A DNA stretch of 64,000 nt, taken from Plumapathes pennacea (lineage: Eukaryota; Cnidaria; Anthozoa; Antipatharia; Myriopathidae). Numbering within the stretch: position 1 is the first letter of the stretch; the number at the start of each line of letters is the position of its first letter. The translations under genes and the position numbers were made by a program. Below the pieces are notes generated by a model. The model was given only the letters and a program-made list of their open reading frames with translations, searched no databases and was not told the DNA's origin. Below, piece after piece: positions 21,995 to 33,123 of the stretch. The stretch spans positions 7,438,001 to 7,502,000 of the forward strand of contig OZ038471.1 of NCBI GenBank assembly GCA_964036295.1. The letters run 5' to 3'.

Positions 21995-24632
21995 CTTTGT
22001 GAAACGAAAGTAAAATTGCAATCATTTCAGTTAGACAAGAATTCGAACGGTGCCGCGTGGGCACAACTCACCTACGTACAATCCACGCCCCCCCCCCCCC
22101 CCCCCCCCATAATTACAAAAGTCATGCTCCTCATAATTTTGGGTGGGGTGTGCCGCACGGTTCTCCCAACTCTTACCCTATTTCAGACCAAAAATGCGAT
22201 TTTCCATACCCGGCGCTACGAAAGACGAGTTGCTTTTGTTGATAGAGTTGGGTGTGTAAATTAGTGGACAGCTTGACCAAATCAACTACCCTATTCCCAT
22301 ACCAAAAAGACAAAATCTATACCCTACTTCACACAAAGATTTTGAAAACGATACCCCTTGACGTGGCACATACCTATATGGCTTATATAAACGAGTACCC
22401 CCCACCCACGGAAATCCACATTGCTTGCTTTTAATTCTGATATGTCCCCTTTAATTGCTTGTTTGATTACTTAATATATACTTAGTGGTGAAAGTACTAA
22501 ATTATAACACTGTGTACATTAACAATCATGATTACTAACCTCGTCCCACCTCCAGGTGTTAAAGAAAAACACAAGGAATCCCTGAATGAACAAAAATAAA
22601 TTAAAAACAAAAGACGCTTTAACCATTTCACTATCAAGCTCACTCTCTTAACGTTTTTTAGAAAACAATGTATGAGCGATGTAGTGAGATTTGATAGTTT
22701 TCATCTAAGCAAGCTATCGAAAACCAGGTTCCCCATTTTGTGTGATATGATCTCTAGTGAGAAACTGAAGAAGGAAATTAAAGTTGATTACTCTTGGAAG
22801 TGAAAGGGTCAATCCGAAATATCCAGAACTTCTTCATTATTGTATATTCCGTGCCCGGCAGTCTTTGTATCATCAAAAGTATTTAATGTAACTTGAACCT
22901 GAATGAGTTGTAAGTAGTATTGTTGAGTTTCAGAACACTGGGAACTTGAGTTACCTGCGCAGAGTTGAGGATCACAAAGATGTATTTGGGTGCCACGTGG
23001 TCTAAGGGCAGAGTCACAAAACCGATGATCCAGGTCAGACCCAACAGGGGAAACAGGATCAAGCAAGTGCGGGCGGTTTTCCTAAAAATCATCCAACAAC
23101 AAAACATGATGCAATTAAACTAAATCACTGTAATTAATTAATTAATTAATTAACTAATTTAGTGCACTCATAACATCAGTGTGAACAGTACTAGCTGAAA
23201 CTGACTCGATGGAATAAACAGCTTGTCCGATTAAATGAAGCTACTGTTCTACAATTTTCCGACAATACTGCTTTTGATGCATGGAAGACCTCTGCCATTA
23301 GCATGCATAGACGGCGTTTCCGTTCGTTTTCAGGCCAAGTTCGATTAGAGAGTAAAGACTGGGGCGTGTACAAATACTTCGGCCAAAGGGCCCCAGTCTT
23401 ACACTCGGATTCGGATCGTACTTGGCTTGACTGCCAGCTATGCAGCCAGGCTACTCTGCCACTTACTTGAAGTTATCAAGGAATGGGAAGATGCTGTTGT
23501 TTCGCTTTCGCCGGATAACAACTCGCAGAGCTTGGCCAAAAATGAAGCAGTTTATCTGCAGATAAAACAAAACCAAACACAAGAAATTAATATATATTAC
23601 TGAGAAAAATGATTAAAAGGAAAAATACTACAATGCGATACATTTACCAGGGTGACGAGAGAAACGAACGCAATGAAGGTCCAGTAAGCTTCGCCTCCAG
23701 GTCGCACCCAGCAGCTTTTTGGAGATAAACACATTAACGTTTAGTTAATGATAATACATGGCAGGAACTCGTTCAAAGTCTAATGCAATGAAAAATAGGA
23801 ACACATCTTGGAAACTGACCCAATTGGCGAGACGTGATTAACTGACTGAGTAAGCCAAGTGTGTTAAGAAAGTCCTGGTCTAAACAAAATTCAAACAATA
23901 GCCATACTTATCGGACAACGGCTAAACGTCGTCTTTATAAACCGACTCCAATCCATGTTCTAAATTTGCAATTTAAGTTTGGCTAACCCTGTTTTACGGC
24001 GTTCGCCTAAACTTCAATTTAGCGATAAACTAGGTCTAAGTTAGACTTGTTTAAAAAACCGGCCCAGTGTATTTATGAATGAAGTAGCTTCACCTGAATT
24101 CAGAAGTCAGAAAATACAGCAAAAGAGCAAATGTAGATCAGTGACTCAACTTACATTTTGTCGCTCACATATTCGTCGATCCCACCATCCGAATACGCAG
24201 CGATGATGACTGGTACAGCGGTCAGACAAAGAGGCACAACTTGGAGGTCAGGAACAAAGCATTAGAACGGAAAAGATTCAGGAACACGAGAAAAGATCTA
24301 TTGCTTACCTGATGTTGCCTTTGAGACTAGTCTCTCATCTAAGATTGTTTGTTGACTGTTCGTCATAAAAGTTGATTTCTTTGCGTGACAAGCACGTAAA
24401 GGTGGTGTTACACTGGTCGATTTGCAACGATACGATGTTGTGCTAAAAATCGTTTAGGTGTAACATCCTATTGCGAACATTTTTTCGTTATGTCTGCAGT
24501 GCTGCAACGCGTTGCAAGTTTTTGAAAGTGATCATTCAAATTTGGAGCAAATCGGCGTTGCAAATCAACCAATGTAACAACAGCTTAAACTGATTTATCA
24601 CGGATTATGAATAAAAATGCTATTTTAAGCTG

Positions 24633-24666
<34 letters not shown>

Positions 24667-27600
24667 TTTTTTGTGCTCACACCGATACACAAACTTGATA
24701 AATTTGAACACGAGCCTCAATGAGGAAAGAAAACGAATGACACAACTTACGCCAACCAAAAGCGTGGTAAAGCAGCATTTTCTGCCTTTTTTTGAAAACG
24801 CTCGTAACACGTCGATACAGCTGAACTCCTTCAAGGAGCATCCAGGCAAAGGTGGCTACCAAGAAATACTTAGTAACCACAGCAAATGAGATGCAGGCCG
24901 GCTGAAAGAAAATGACAGGGAAATTAAGATAGAGATAGACTACCAAGCCGAGTTGCTATAATATAGACAAAGTAAAGTAAAAATAAAAGTAAATAAATAA
25001 AAAAACTTAAATAACAAGACGTAACTGATCGTTTTACAATAATATTTACTATAAATGTGCACATCATTACAATATCATAGCCAACACAGGTGTAGATAAA
25101 AGACAAGATGCAGAAAAGACAGTACAGCAAAAACTTACACAAATATGAACATAAAATTAGAAGCTGTTGACTATCATCAAGTCACAAACCAAACAAAAAA
25201 TAAGTGTAGTAATACATATACATTATAAAGTAATACCTGGCTGTACCAAATTTTTTTTTTTTTTTTTTAATGTTTTACATTAGTTTCTGGATCGCATTAC
25301 CCTGGTTCCAGAAGTCCTTATATACGTCTTCAAGAGTTTTCCGACAAGAACGACGAAGCGAGCGGAAAGGACCTCTGGGCGCGCGAGGTAGCAACCTCAC
25401 TTCCATGAGTTCAGCTGAACTTCGTCGCTGATTGCTTAATGTTTGACAAACACAATGGCAATCGAACTGGCATGGAAGTGAGGTTGCTACCTCGCGCGCC
25501 CAGAGGTTCCCTCGCCACCGTTCGCCTTTGCCGCTCTCTGCCAAGCTTTCGATGCTCTTCATTGGCAAGCGAAGGATCGCATCAAATCGATGCATGAATC
25601 TCACCGTGTAACGTTTAGCGTTGATTCCAATCATGAAGAAAGTCAGACTAAAGTATAGACTCACTACCAGGCTCAGCCTTATTTGCGCCTTCTCTTTTCT
25701 GAAATTACTGAAAGGAAACAAACATACATTATATATCAAAAATCAATGTCTATTGTCAAAAAGTCCTCTCTTGTTGCCTGATTCTGCATGAAAGGTGGGC
25801 CTCACGGATTTGGTATCAAAAAATAACAGGAAAATTTTCAGACCTGCTGAACAGTCACCGTGAAGTCGGATTGTGACCCCACACACCATTCCGCATGAAT
25901 GTCACCTGTCACACAAAACAGTCTGGACTAGACACAAAACAGTCCGCCATTAACAGCAATTCAAAGAAGCTCTATTTGAGCACGGTTCATAGAGTTTGTG
26001 AATTGTGTATACTCATCAGCAAAATTAGGGGGATCAATTCGTACGTCATACTCACCATGAGTTATTCGTCTAAAGTCAGAAACAAAACTGTTCGTTAAGT
26101 TTTGAAAAGAGGTCTAGATCGAGAATATGAATAATGTCGGTAGTTGCTATTTTGCCAGTTACTATCAATGTAACGACTCACAGGAAATGACCAATGGCGC
26201 CGATTGACAAGACGTTTCCAAGCGAGGAGATTCCGAGGCCTCCGTACGTTAACGCCGTCAATACCCGTTCGTGGATTTCAGATGAAGACTGACAAAAAGT
26301 AAAACCAAACCCTTGACTTCTCAAAATCCACGTTTTCTATGATAGAAGGTTTAGTTAACCCAAGCAGCGCTATATATCAGTTGCAGTTCCACTAAACAGC
26401 ATCTTAATCCTTTCACTCCAAAGCTCAAAATACAGATTCTCCCAACCTCTCAAAGAGAAAATGTATGAGTGATGTGGGGAGAGTCGATAGTTCAATCAGC
26501 TATTATCTGAGCAAGGAATCAAAAACCATTTTCTCTATACTGCATGGTATAATTCTGGTGTAAGACTGAGAAGAGAAAATGGAAGTTGATCACTCTTGGG
26601 AGTGAAAGGGTTCAAGGGGCCCTCTCAGCCAATTCAGTGTTTTTGTTGACTTCTAGAATATCTAGAATATCTAAGGATAAACTTGGTTCCAACAAAAAGA
26701 AAAGAACGTAATCAATCAAGATAAAAATGGTTAGTAGCACTTTTAGATCAAAAGAAACTAATATTCTTCCAAAGCAAGTCGGATGGAAATGGATTGCTAA
26801 TCATTGATCCGCTATTTTGGCTAAGAGGGCCCCTTTTACCGGCTGTTCTGTCCATTCCAAATAAACCGCTATTCCGTTTATTCTGCTATCGGGAGCAGAA
26901 TGGACAGAATACTATTCCGTTCATTCCGGAATCAGAATAGGTCCCAAAAGATCACGAATACCGTCTATTCCGGAATAGGAAGATACGTAATAGTCCCAAA
27001 ATAACGCGCCCTAAAGTTCACCTTTAATAGCGTAAACGTTTGACGCAATTAAGCTAAAACCAACACAAGATAGAAAGTTTTGAGTGTTATACCCTATTCA
27101 CAGGTTCCTCTTCTAGTTGCATTAACACCGCGAAATGAGTCATGTGATCACATGAACACTCTGCGTGTCGTCCGGTCCTGCGCGACAAGGAACATCCGTC
27201 GTCTACCCAGTCTCCTCCAGTGGATCCCCTGTTAACAAAAGCATTACAACATAAATAATGTGGTGTTAGTTGGTTCTGCATTACCAAGGTTATCACAAGT
27301 TCTTTTTTTTCTGTTCTTCCCGCACACAAAAATGAAAATGAAGCTAACAATATGCCACTTTCACAATCATGCGCAGTTCTAGCCTGTCAAGAAACTGAAA
27401 TCGACGCAAAAAAGAATGGCGCGCAAAAGACTGAAGCGAAGGCGGGAGGAGTTAGTTCGTTCTGTATTACTAAGGACACGGCATGCTTTCATCTTGTTTT
27501 ATTGTTACAGTCATTCTTTTTGCACAGCGCGCTATAAGTATCATGAGAGCCTGTAATAAGCAGCGCTATTCGCGAAGCGCACTGTTCTGGCGGGCCACCT

Positions 27601-30600
27601 GATGGCAGGCAGAGTAAAGAACTGCTTGATTGGTTAAAATGCAATTATGTAGAAACAAACCTAAGTTCAGCAGAGAGATTTACTTGACAGACACTCATTT
27701 GTGTGGGGAGTAAAAAGTACTATTTGCTACTACGCATTATTGTAAAAGTAGCTTATTCAAGTTGGCACTGAACCACCTTCGAAAGAAGTCTACTTTGCTT
27801 TTGCGCTATTTTCACAATAGTTCATATTATGCGGAATTTTGATCGATATCACATCAATGTACTAGTAACGCATAGCGGCCCTTTTGTCATACTATACATC
27901 ATTAAAATTCCTTACCCTCTACGGGGCCTCCAGTACACACAGGTCAGATCCTTTAATGTCTTGTCCTGATGACAATGATATAGACGATAAAACAATTTGA
28001 CATAAGATGGCATGCTTTCATCCTGTTTTACTTCGGAAACACATCTGCAGATTTCTGTTTTATTTAGTTTTAACTGAGTACATTTTAGTTGAGTTCTAAG
28101 TAAGAGACTGGTAAAGCCATATGCAGAGAATAGAAAATCAAAAATGATGCTTGTCAGCTATACAAGGATGATAAAAATAAAAAGACAAAAATAATGACAT
28201 GATCAACAAAGCAAGTACTAACCGGAAGGTCCGTAAACTCTATCGCCACCTTCTTCTGGAGTTTGATACTGTCGTCTACTGCCACCGCGATGATATTTGA
28301 ACCAAGGCTAAAATAATGTAACATTGTTAATAAATACAGTAGAACCCCGCTATCTCGAACTCTCAAGGAAAGCAAGAATTAGTTCGAGATAGTGGGGGAT
28401 CGAGATAGCTAAGTTCTACCAAGAGAAATTTCTACCAAGTTCATTTTCGGGGGAATTCGGATTCTGTTCGAGATAGCGGGGAGGTCGAGATGACCGAGGT
28501 CGAGATAGCGGGGTTCTAATGCAAACGCTAGAAATGAGAATGAGAAATGATTTCCATGGTACAAAAGTTCGATCTATTCGAAAAGAAGGAAATAGATGAG
28601 TGTGTCTTATGAAATAACCTGACTGTTTGATGATATCACGGACAGTTCTGAGTAAGTAGACAGGACAGGACAGCACAGGCTGCAGGTGTATACAGATAAT
28701 CATTCTGTTCAGTCGCTCTTCAGTGGATGTGCAAAACTTCATCAATCAAAATCGTAGCTACTATAAGACAGAAAGTGTTCAGGCAGGCTCACACGAGTAA
28801 AGCAAGCGAAAGCGACCGGTTCACATGGTAAATTTGGAAAACCTTTAAGCCTGGCAAAACGGTGCAACGTTTTGTGCAACTTCGTTCAACATTGCCGAGT
28901 CTTTTTACAACAGATGTTGCGCTGGGGCTGGCTAGACGAATTATTTTACATTCCAGTTATACTTCCTCGCGGCCTTTGACATGTTTGTCGCTATTTCAGT
29001 TACCCATCTTCTTTTCCTAGTTTCTGATGAACTAAAACTGCAAAAATGCACTTTAACAATGTTCCATTTGGTCAGAGCTTTAGGCTCCGCTTATACTAGA
29101 GCGAATTTATCCGGATGCGTGAAAGCATTTACACTAGCTTTTGTGAATCCGGAATGAAAACGAATCCAGAATCAAAAGTGGGAACTTTGTACCCGAAATA
29201 GTTTTCAATTGTAAACAGGGCCTTCGACTGGGTTAGTTAAGAGATTGAGAATGTGTTCTTTTTCAATGTATCTGATATTACAGTCAACTCTCTCTAAGGC
29301 GGACACCTTCGAGACTAGATTTAATGTCTGTCTTAGAGAGAGTTCAAATACAGAGAAACAAGTGAAAATCGGCAAGGACCAAATCTGTATGTTGTCCGCC
29401 TTAGAGAGGTGTCCGCTTAGAGAGAGTTGACTGTACTACAGAAAAATTATACAAATCTTTTAAGATTTAAAAATATACAATTGAGTACTACATAAATTTC
29501 TGAACACTCGTAAAGCCAGCGAAATAGAGTAATACTCACCTGTGTGAATTATCCAATCCTTGACGAAACAGTCCGTTCACGTTTTTGTAAACAATGCTGA
29601 CTACATTAACACCTGAAGAGCCATGAAAAAGGCGTACTTTGTCGGTAAAGTTGGAGGGCATAGGGACCTTAAAATTAAGTTCTCTTGCGGCGTTGTTAAC
29701 ATATTAAGTAAACCTTGAACAAAGATTGATAAAAGGGTACAGTATGCATATAATTATATTAAAAATGAACCAACTTTGATTTCCAAAGACACCGGGTGGC
29801 AGTTTCATGACAGCCCGCACGTTGTCTGTGTTATTCAACTTGGGTACAGTGACTGGGTTGTTGTGATTCGGAGAGATGTTCTCGATCTGCAAGACTAATA
29901 AATGAAGAATATTAAATTAACCCGGCCGATGACCAACAAGAAAACAAAATCTCTCGCACGTCACCCCGGAAGTGTGCCCCGGGCAATAGGTGAACCTCGG
30001 GGTGAGGAGGGGGGAGGGGGAGGGGGGGATGCTCGTCGTACCTTTTAGGAGTCAAAAACATGAGTTCTGGTACCACTTAAAGTGCTCAAGATCAAATGCT
30101 GACATTTTTTTGTGACGGAGTACCGTTTGGGGACCGGATATTTTTACTCCACCAGACTGTTATCAGTGTACTCAAACCAGGTCCATTTAATACTATTAGG
30201 AGTCAAAACGAAAATTCCCGAAGAGCAACCCCAGCCTCTTTTATGTTTTATTATATCATTATTAATTTGAAAACTTACCTAATCTCTTCGAGCAAATTGT
30301 CATGATCTTGGCCGATCCATTCAGGTGATTCGCAGCGTATTCGAGGGCAAAATCTTCTAGTTGTGAAGATGCGGACAGAGTAGATGGTCCATCTTGTTCT
30401 GCATTCTCTGTGACCAGGTTATCTGTGACACCCACCACAAGCTGGGGGGGTGGAGTGGGGGGATAATACGTGGCCAAGCCGACTCGACCAACCATAGACC
30501 GACATAACGGACCAATCAGTTCTACAACCAGAGACATATATACCGCCATCTGACGAATACTTTTCACTTGACTCTGAAGATGACTTCCGCTCAGGTAGTC

Positions 30601-32961
30601 GAAACGTCAGTCACCAACAACAGTCTTTCTGGAGACTACTCTAACCCGGACGATCACAACCAACCTACTGTTCACACTCCTGGGTTCAAACCATTTGCCA
30701 TGATAGCCCCGGATTGTTGACAGTTTAGAATACTTACGGGGTCTTTTGTTGAAGGCGTCGGGGTTAAAGTACTCTCCACAGATTCACTGATTTGGTTACT
30801 TGATGAACTTTGCACTTTCTTGATAACCTTTAATTCAGCGGTTGAATGAGTTAACTGCACGCTCGTCAGGTGAACCTGCTTGATGCTGGAAGCGACGAAC
30901 GATGTAGGAAAGCTTTGAGCAGCTTCGGACTTCACAAGTAGTGGAGTTATAGACTCCAGGGGAGCAGTGGCTGTGTGGTGAACAAACTCTTTTGATTCAG
31001 CGGTTGAATGAGCTGACTGCACGCTTGTTGGCCCATAAGTCACGTGACTTGTGATTGTCGGTTGTGAAACAGAAGTCGCACCTGGTCCAGCTTTGCTTGT
31101 CTTCGTTGCGAGGGATTTTAGATTCTCCGTTGTTGAGGAATTCACACCAGAAGACGATAACAAACGACTCATGGTCTGTTTTGAAGACATTTTCAAGGTC
31201 GAGGTGTTGTTGAGTCCTCTCGATAAAGAAATATCTGACGAGAGAGAATGAGAAGACGTTGAATATGCGACATAAAGTTCTGTACAGATGTAATAGTCGT
31301 AAATATTAATTTTACAATATAAGGTCATGAGGTAGATAAATAAGAGACTTGGCTGCGTTCCATTACACTTCAGCCAGCGAACTTTTAGCTTGTAACTTCC
31401 CATGGTGTATACTCTTGAGCGGAGGACATAATTTTTACAAGTCTGTGTTTCAAACAATGCTTTTTTTCCCGAATTGTTCCCCCCCTTTTTTTGTTCAAAT
31501 TGGGAAAGAAGAGAAGCTATAATTTCTTTTTTTTTATAGCGAAGGTCCTTGTATAATTGTACTTTATTATTACGCTTAAATAATGTTCCTCTCTCTCTTG
31601 TTCAACCATCGTGAAGTTCGGCCTCGCACAAAGGGAAAAGTCACATGACTGAGTGTAATCCAAAAAGCAGCATAACGAGAAAAAGCAACATAATAAAAAT
31701 ATCTACATAAATATCACAACGTACATTTTCAAACAAACAATGCCCTTACTTGTTGGGAACGATGTTATTGTCTGCTCATGAACATATTTTCTTCCAAAAG
31801 AGTCAACTCCAGTAAACTGTGTCTCCGTACGGCCTGCTGTACATCAGGGCAGCGTCCATCAGAGGCAAAGGTGTCGCTGTAAGTGAAACGCACGTGGATA
31901 TCACAGGGATTGTACCGTACACTTGGGACGCAGGTGATGTTGGCTTCGATGGAATCTCGGCAGGTCTGATTTACGTCGTCAGGAAATTTCAACGTGGGTC
32001 TGCACGTTTCAGAAGTATTTCGGCCTTCGTACCAACTTCCTGGGAAACCAAATGATTCACCGCTTGCGTGCCCACTGACAAGAGTAAGAATTCGAGCGTA
32101 TTCTGATTGATGGTTAATTTTGTAATTTGTCTTGTTGGCAATTATGAATGTTCGAGAGAAGTCCGTTCCTCGTATTTCCTCCCATGTCAGGCCGTGCAGC
32201 TGATCGTCAACAAGAAGTCCTGATGTGTCTGAGGTGTTCATTACGATGCTGATAAAAGTAGTACATTTCTTGCCACTTAGTGTCAGCGGTGTTGCTAAAA
32301 CAGCAGCTGACGTATATTTACTTACTGGAGGAAGAACTGTCATAAATGGATCTGTATCCACGAAATCGGCAGAATCACCTTTGTTGTACTTGACAACAAG
32401 GCAGGGCTTGTCACACAATATTTCACGAGAATCGTTCGAAGGAATATCATACTCGGCAAAGTCTCCCTGATCAAGTGAAGAGCGACTGCCACCAACACTT
32501 ATCGCGGTTTCATTAAAAGCGGCCAAAACACGGAATATGTCTCCCGCCGTTCGCATTGGTGTGGGACTGGTCACATGATGACTCCCCCGGTGATTCACGG
32601 GAGGGATTTGCTCCACCAGATGGTCGCATGCCCCAAATCTAACATTGGTGCACTGGTTTCCAGAAAATACAGCCACTTTCTTGCTGGACTCTACTTTGGT
32701 TCCAGTCAAGTCAGCGCTGCTTCCAATTTGTAACATTTCCAACTGATTCATTTGCTCGGTAATAGTCTTGAAGTTTCCATATTGTTTTCCTTTGTACGTC
32801 ACTATTCTTGATGTTCTGAGGGTTACAGTTACATCAGTGTTGTCTCCTGAGGCAACGATACCAACTAACGAGTTATACGAAGGTATGTACGATGGCACCA
32901 CATATTCCGTCCCAACCATGTGCAAAATGACAGCGCAAGCTTTAGCGAGTTTATCATAGGT
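21473..32961 (-). CDS. Gene B: adhesion GPCR with IgGFc-binding ectodomain and Ser/Thr stalk
   Basis: Seventeen exons can be placed, 15 of them (30279 downwards) joined with exact phases: 30279-30441, 29775-29894, 29540-29612, 28223-28307, 27916-27965, 27093-27228, 26182-26288, 25605-25707, 24751-24901, 24155-24239, 23648-23714, 23467-23555, 22955-23081, 22540-22581, 21473-21994. They encode GAIN, GPS (HMT cleavage site intact), TM1-TM7 and a 173-residue tail. Upstream are a mucin-like exon (30738-31234) and an IgGFc-binding exon (about 31765-32961). Expected role: a cleavable plasma-membrane receptor sensing mucus, matrix or microbial ligands; the ligand is unknown. No signal peptide was found. 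The IgGFc exon starts in a palindromic transposon, so the 5' end is damaged or unresolved. The core duplicates gene A, but the ectodomain does not. Confidence 0.85.
22088..22107. repeat. Poly-C tract
   Basis: About 20 consecutive C in the last intron of gene B. Confidence 0.9.
22540..22581 (-). CDS. Gene B: TM7
   Basis: Forty-two bases reading GFLVFFFNTWRWDE, the end of TM7. Both boundaries are in phase 0. Confidence 0.88.
22621..22810. repeat. Family-1 MITE
   Basis: Starts AACCATTTCACTATCAAGC and ends TTGGAAGTGAAAGGGTC; in the TM6-TM7 intron of gene B. Confidence 0.8.
22955..23081 (-). CDS. Gene B: TM6
   Basis: Reads TARTCLILFPLLGLTWIIGF, the strongly conserved LLGLTW motif of adhesion GPCRs, then YIFVILNSAQ. 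Confidence 0.92.
23467..23555 (-). CDS. Gene B: end of TM5 and intracellular loop 3
   Basis: Reads INCFIFGQALRVVIRRKR then NNSIFPFLDNF, a basic cytoplasmic loop. Confidence 0.85.
23648..23714 (-). CDS. Gene B: extracellular loop 2 cysteine and TM5
   Basis: Reads CWVRPGGEAYWTFIAFVSL; the CW pair is the conserved loop 2 signature of the family. Confidence 0.87.
24155..24239 (-). CDS. Gene B: TM4
   Basis: Reads VPLCLTAVPVIIAAYSDG then IDEYVSDK, running into extracellular loop 2. Acceptor CCAAG, donor GTAAGT, phases 1 to 2. Confidence 0.85.
24398..24587. repeat. MITE with GGTGTTACACTGGTCGATTT ends
   Basis: Starts AAAGGTGGTGTTACACTGG and ends CCAATGTAACAACAGCTT, with CAACGCGTTGCAAG in the middle. 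Same family as 62231-62465. Confidence 0.75.
24751..24901 (-). CDS. Gene B: TM3
   Basis: Reads KYFLVATFAWMLLEGVQLY; Leu replaces the Phe of gene A. Phase 1 donor GTAAGT. Confidence 0.9.
25298..25573. mobile_element. 276-bp inserted element with 9-bp target duplication, copy B only
   Basis: GGATCGCAT occurs on both sides (25289-25297 and 25574-25582) and only once in gene A. Inside is a perfect 36-bp inverted repeat (25372-25407 and 25471-25506), starting CCTCTGGGCGCGCGAGG. The ends are TACCCTGGTTCCAG and TTGGCAAGCGAA, without obvious mutual complementarity. A 9-bp target duplication is typical of Mutator-like elements; that family link is inference. Confidence 0.75.
25605..25707 (-). CDS. 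Gene B: TM2
   Basis: Reads KEKAQIRLSLVVSLYF then SLTFFMIGINAKRYT. It carries more replacements relative to gene A than neighbouring exons do. A transposon lies 32 bases beyond its donor. Confidence 0.85.
26182..26288 (-). CDS. Gene B: TM1
   Basis: First membrane helix with GGLGISSLGNVLSIGAIG; starts SSSE where gene A has FSSE. Confidence 0.86.
26405..26612. repeat. Family-1 MITE, partner of 1700-1906
   Basis: Near-identical to the copy in the same intron of gene A, so it predates the duplication. Confidence 0.8.
27093..27228 (-). CDS. Gene B: GPS second half and tethered agonist
   Basis: Reads GGDWVDDGC, then CSCDHMTHFAVLMQL, with the same sequence as gene A. Confidence 0.92.
27916..27965 (-). 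CDS. Gene B: GPS first half
   Basis: Reads DKTLKDLTCVYWRPRR, with a phase 2 donor as in gene A. Confidence 0.83.
28223..28307 (-). CDS. Gene B: GAIN exon
   Basis: Reads LGSNIIAVAVDDSIKLQ and then KKVAIEFTDLP; one residue (E for G) differs from gene A. Confidence 0.86.
28337..28521. repeat. MITE with CAGTAGAACCCCGC ends, partner of 3631-3814
   Basis: Same ends and position as in gene A. Confidence 0.75.
29279..29436. repeat. MITE with CAGTCAACTCTCTCTAAGG ends, partner of 4561-4716
   Basis: Starts ACAGTCAACTCTCTCTAAGG and ends AGAGAGTTGACTGTA. The ends are better preserved than in gene A. Confidence 0.78.
29540..29612 (-). CDS. Gene B: GAIN exon
   Basis: Reads VNVVSIVYKNVNGLFRQ. 73 bp with the same splice sites as gene A. 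Confidence 0.85.
29775..29894 (-). CDS. Gene B: GAIN exon
   Basis: Reads VLQIENISPNHNNPVTV, then NNTDNVRAVMKLPPGVF. 120 bp, as in gene A. Confidence 0.82.
30279..30441 (-). CDS. Gene B: GAIN domain start
   Basis: Reads LVVGVTDNLVTENAEQD then SSQLEDFALEYAANHL. It is one codon longer than its gene A counterpart at 5904-6063. The acceptor follows a GGGG/CCCC run near the duplication edge. Confidence 0.87.
30473..30715 (+). repeat. Retroelement-like tail at the duplication edge
   Basis: Contains CTGAAGATGACTTCCGCTC, then GTCGAAACGTCAGTCACC, then CTAACCCGGACGATCACAAC. From memory, sequences of this type recur in cnidarian genomes as ends of dispersed retroelements (possibly Penelope-like). No coding part is present. 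It begins exactly where the similarity between genes A and B stops. Confidence 0.4.
30738..31234 (-). CDS. Gene B: Ser/Thr-rich mucin-like stalk exon
   Basis: Encodes about 165 residues dominated by Ser, Thr, Ala and Val, with a repeated motif (TSVQSAHSTAESKE and TSVQLTHSTAELKV). It is probably an O-glycosylated spacer between the sensor domain and GAIN. The donor is GTAAGT in phase 0, which fits the GAIN exon. The acceptor is CTCGTCAG at 31235; an alternative is TGTACAG, giving a start at 31279. Confidence 0.72.
31765..32961 (-). CDS. Gene B: IgGFc-binding-type domain exon
   Basis: A long open frame reads YDKLAKACAVILHMVGTEY, then SSADLTGTKVESSKKVAVFSG, VAVFSGNQCTNVRFGACDHL, and VEQIPPVNHRGSHHV. 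This is the pattern of the N-terminal domain of IgGFc-binding protein (FCGBP-type, found in many mucus and extracellular proteins of invertebrates). A cysteine-rich segment follows, ending FASDGRCPDVQQ. The 5' edge runs into the palindromic element at 32962. The 3' splice donor is not resolved, because the obvious GT sites do not give the phase wanted by the next exon. The last 25 or so codons may be read-through. Confidence 0.8.
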   Translation of the reverse strand, partial: TYDKLAKACAVILHMVGTEYVVPSYIPSYNSLVGIVASGDNTDVTVTLRTSRIVTYKGKQYGNFKTITEQMNQLEMLQIGSSADLTGTKVESSKKVAVFSGNQCTNVRFGACDHLVEQIPPVNHRGSHHVTSPTPMRTAGDIFRVLAAFNETAISVGGSRSSLDQGDFAEYDIPSNDSREILCDKPCLVVKYNKGDSADFVDTDPFMTVLPPVSKYTSAAVLATPLTLSGKKCTTFISIVMNTSDTSGLLVDDQLHGLTWEEIRGTDFSRTFIIANKTNYKINHQSEYARILTLVSGHASGESFGFPGSWYEGRNTSETCRPTLKFPDDVNQTCRDSIEANITCVPSVRYNPCDIHVRFTYSDTFASDGRCPDVQQAVRRHSLLELTLLEENMFMSRQ

Positions 32962-33123
32962 ATTAATAATGGTAATAGGACTGAGTGGAGTCCGATTCGG
33001 TCTGTAATCATACGAGTAATTACGAAATCGGACTCCTACGAAGCGCTGGTCGTCCGATTTCGTAATCACTCGTATGATTACAGACCGAATTGGACTCTAC
33101 TCAGTCCTATTACCATTATTAAT
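32962..33123. mobile_element. 162-bp palindromic MITE at the front of the IgGFc-binding exon
   Basis: The left arm starts ATTAATAATGGTAATAGGAC and the right arm is its near-perfect complement. The arms pair almost over the full length, with a short centre around 33030-33046. The open frame of the IgGFc exon continues into it, so the first 36 or so residues of that frame are transposon-derived. No further IgGFc-like coding was seen to its right. Confidence 0.85.

Larger units (their letters stand above)
24635..30472. repeat. Segmental duplication, copy B
   Basis: Partner of 1-6092. This copy carries a 276-bp insertion at 25298-25573 that copy A lacks. It lacks the transposon found at 5048-5270 in copy A. 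Immediately beyond its right edge is a retroelement-like tail at 30473-30715. Confidence 0.93.

Noticed and set aside
25275..25739. Long minus open frame spanning the 276-bp insertion and the TM2 exon
   Set aside because: Only 25605-25707 matches the receptor. The rest is transposon and intron read-through.
30570..30625. Hammerhead ribozyme core (CTGAAGA ... GTCGAAAC)
   Set aside because: A short helix GACT/AGTC can be drawn, but no convincing stem III or cleavage triplet arrangement was found. A covariance-model search would be needed.
32962..33069. First 36 residues of the IgGFc-binding frame as a real N-terminus
   Set aside because: They are encoded by the arm of a palindromic transposon and show no resemblance to the domain.
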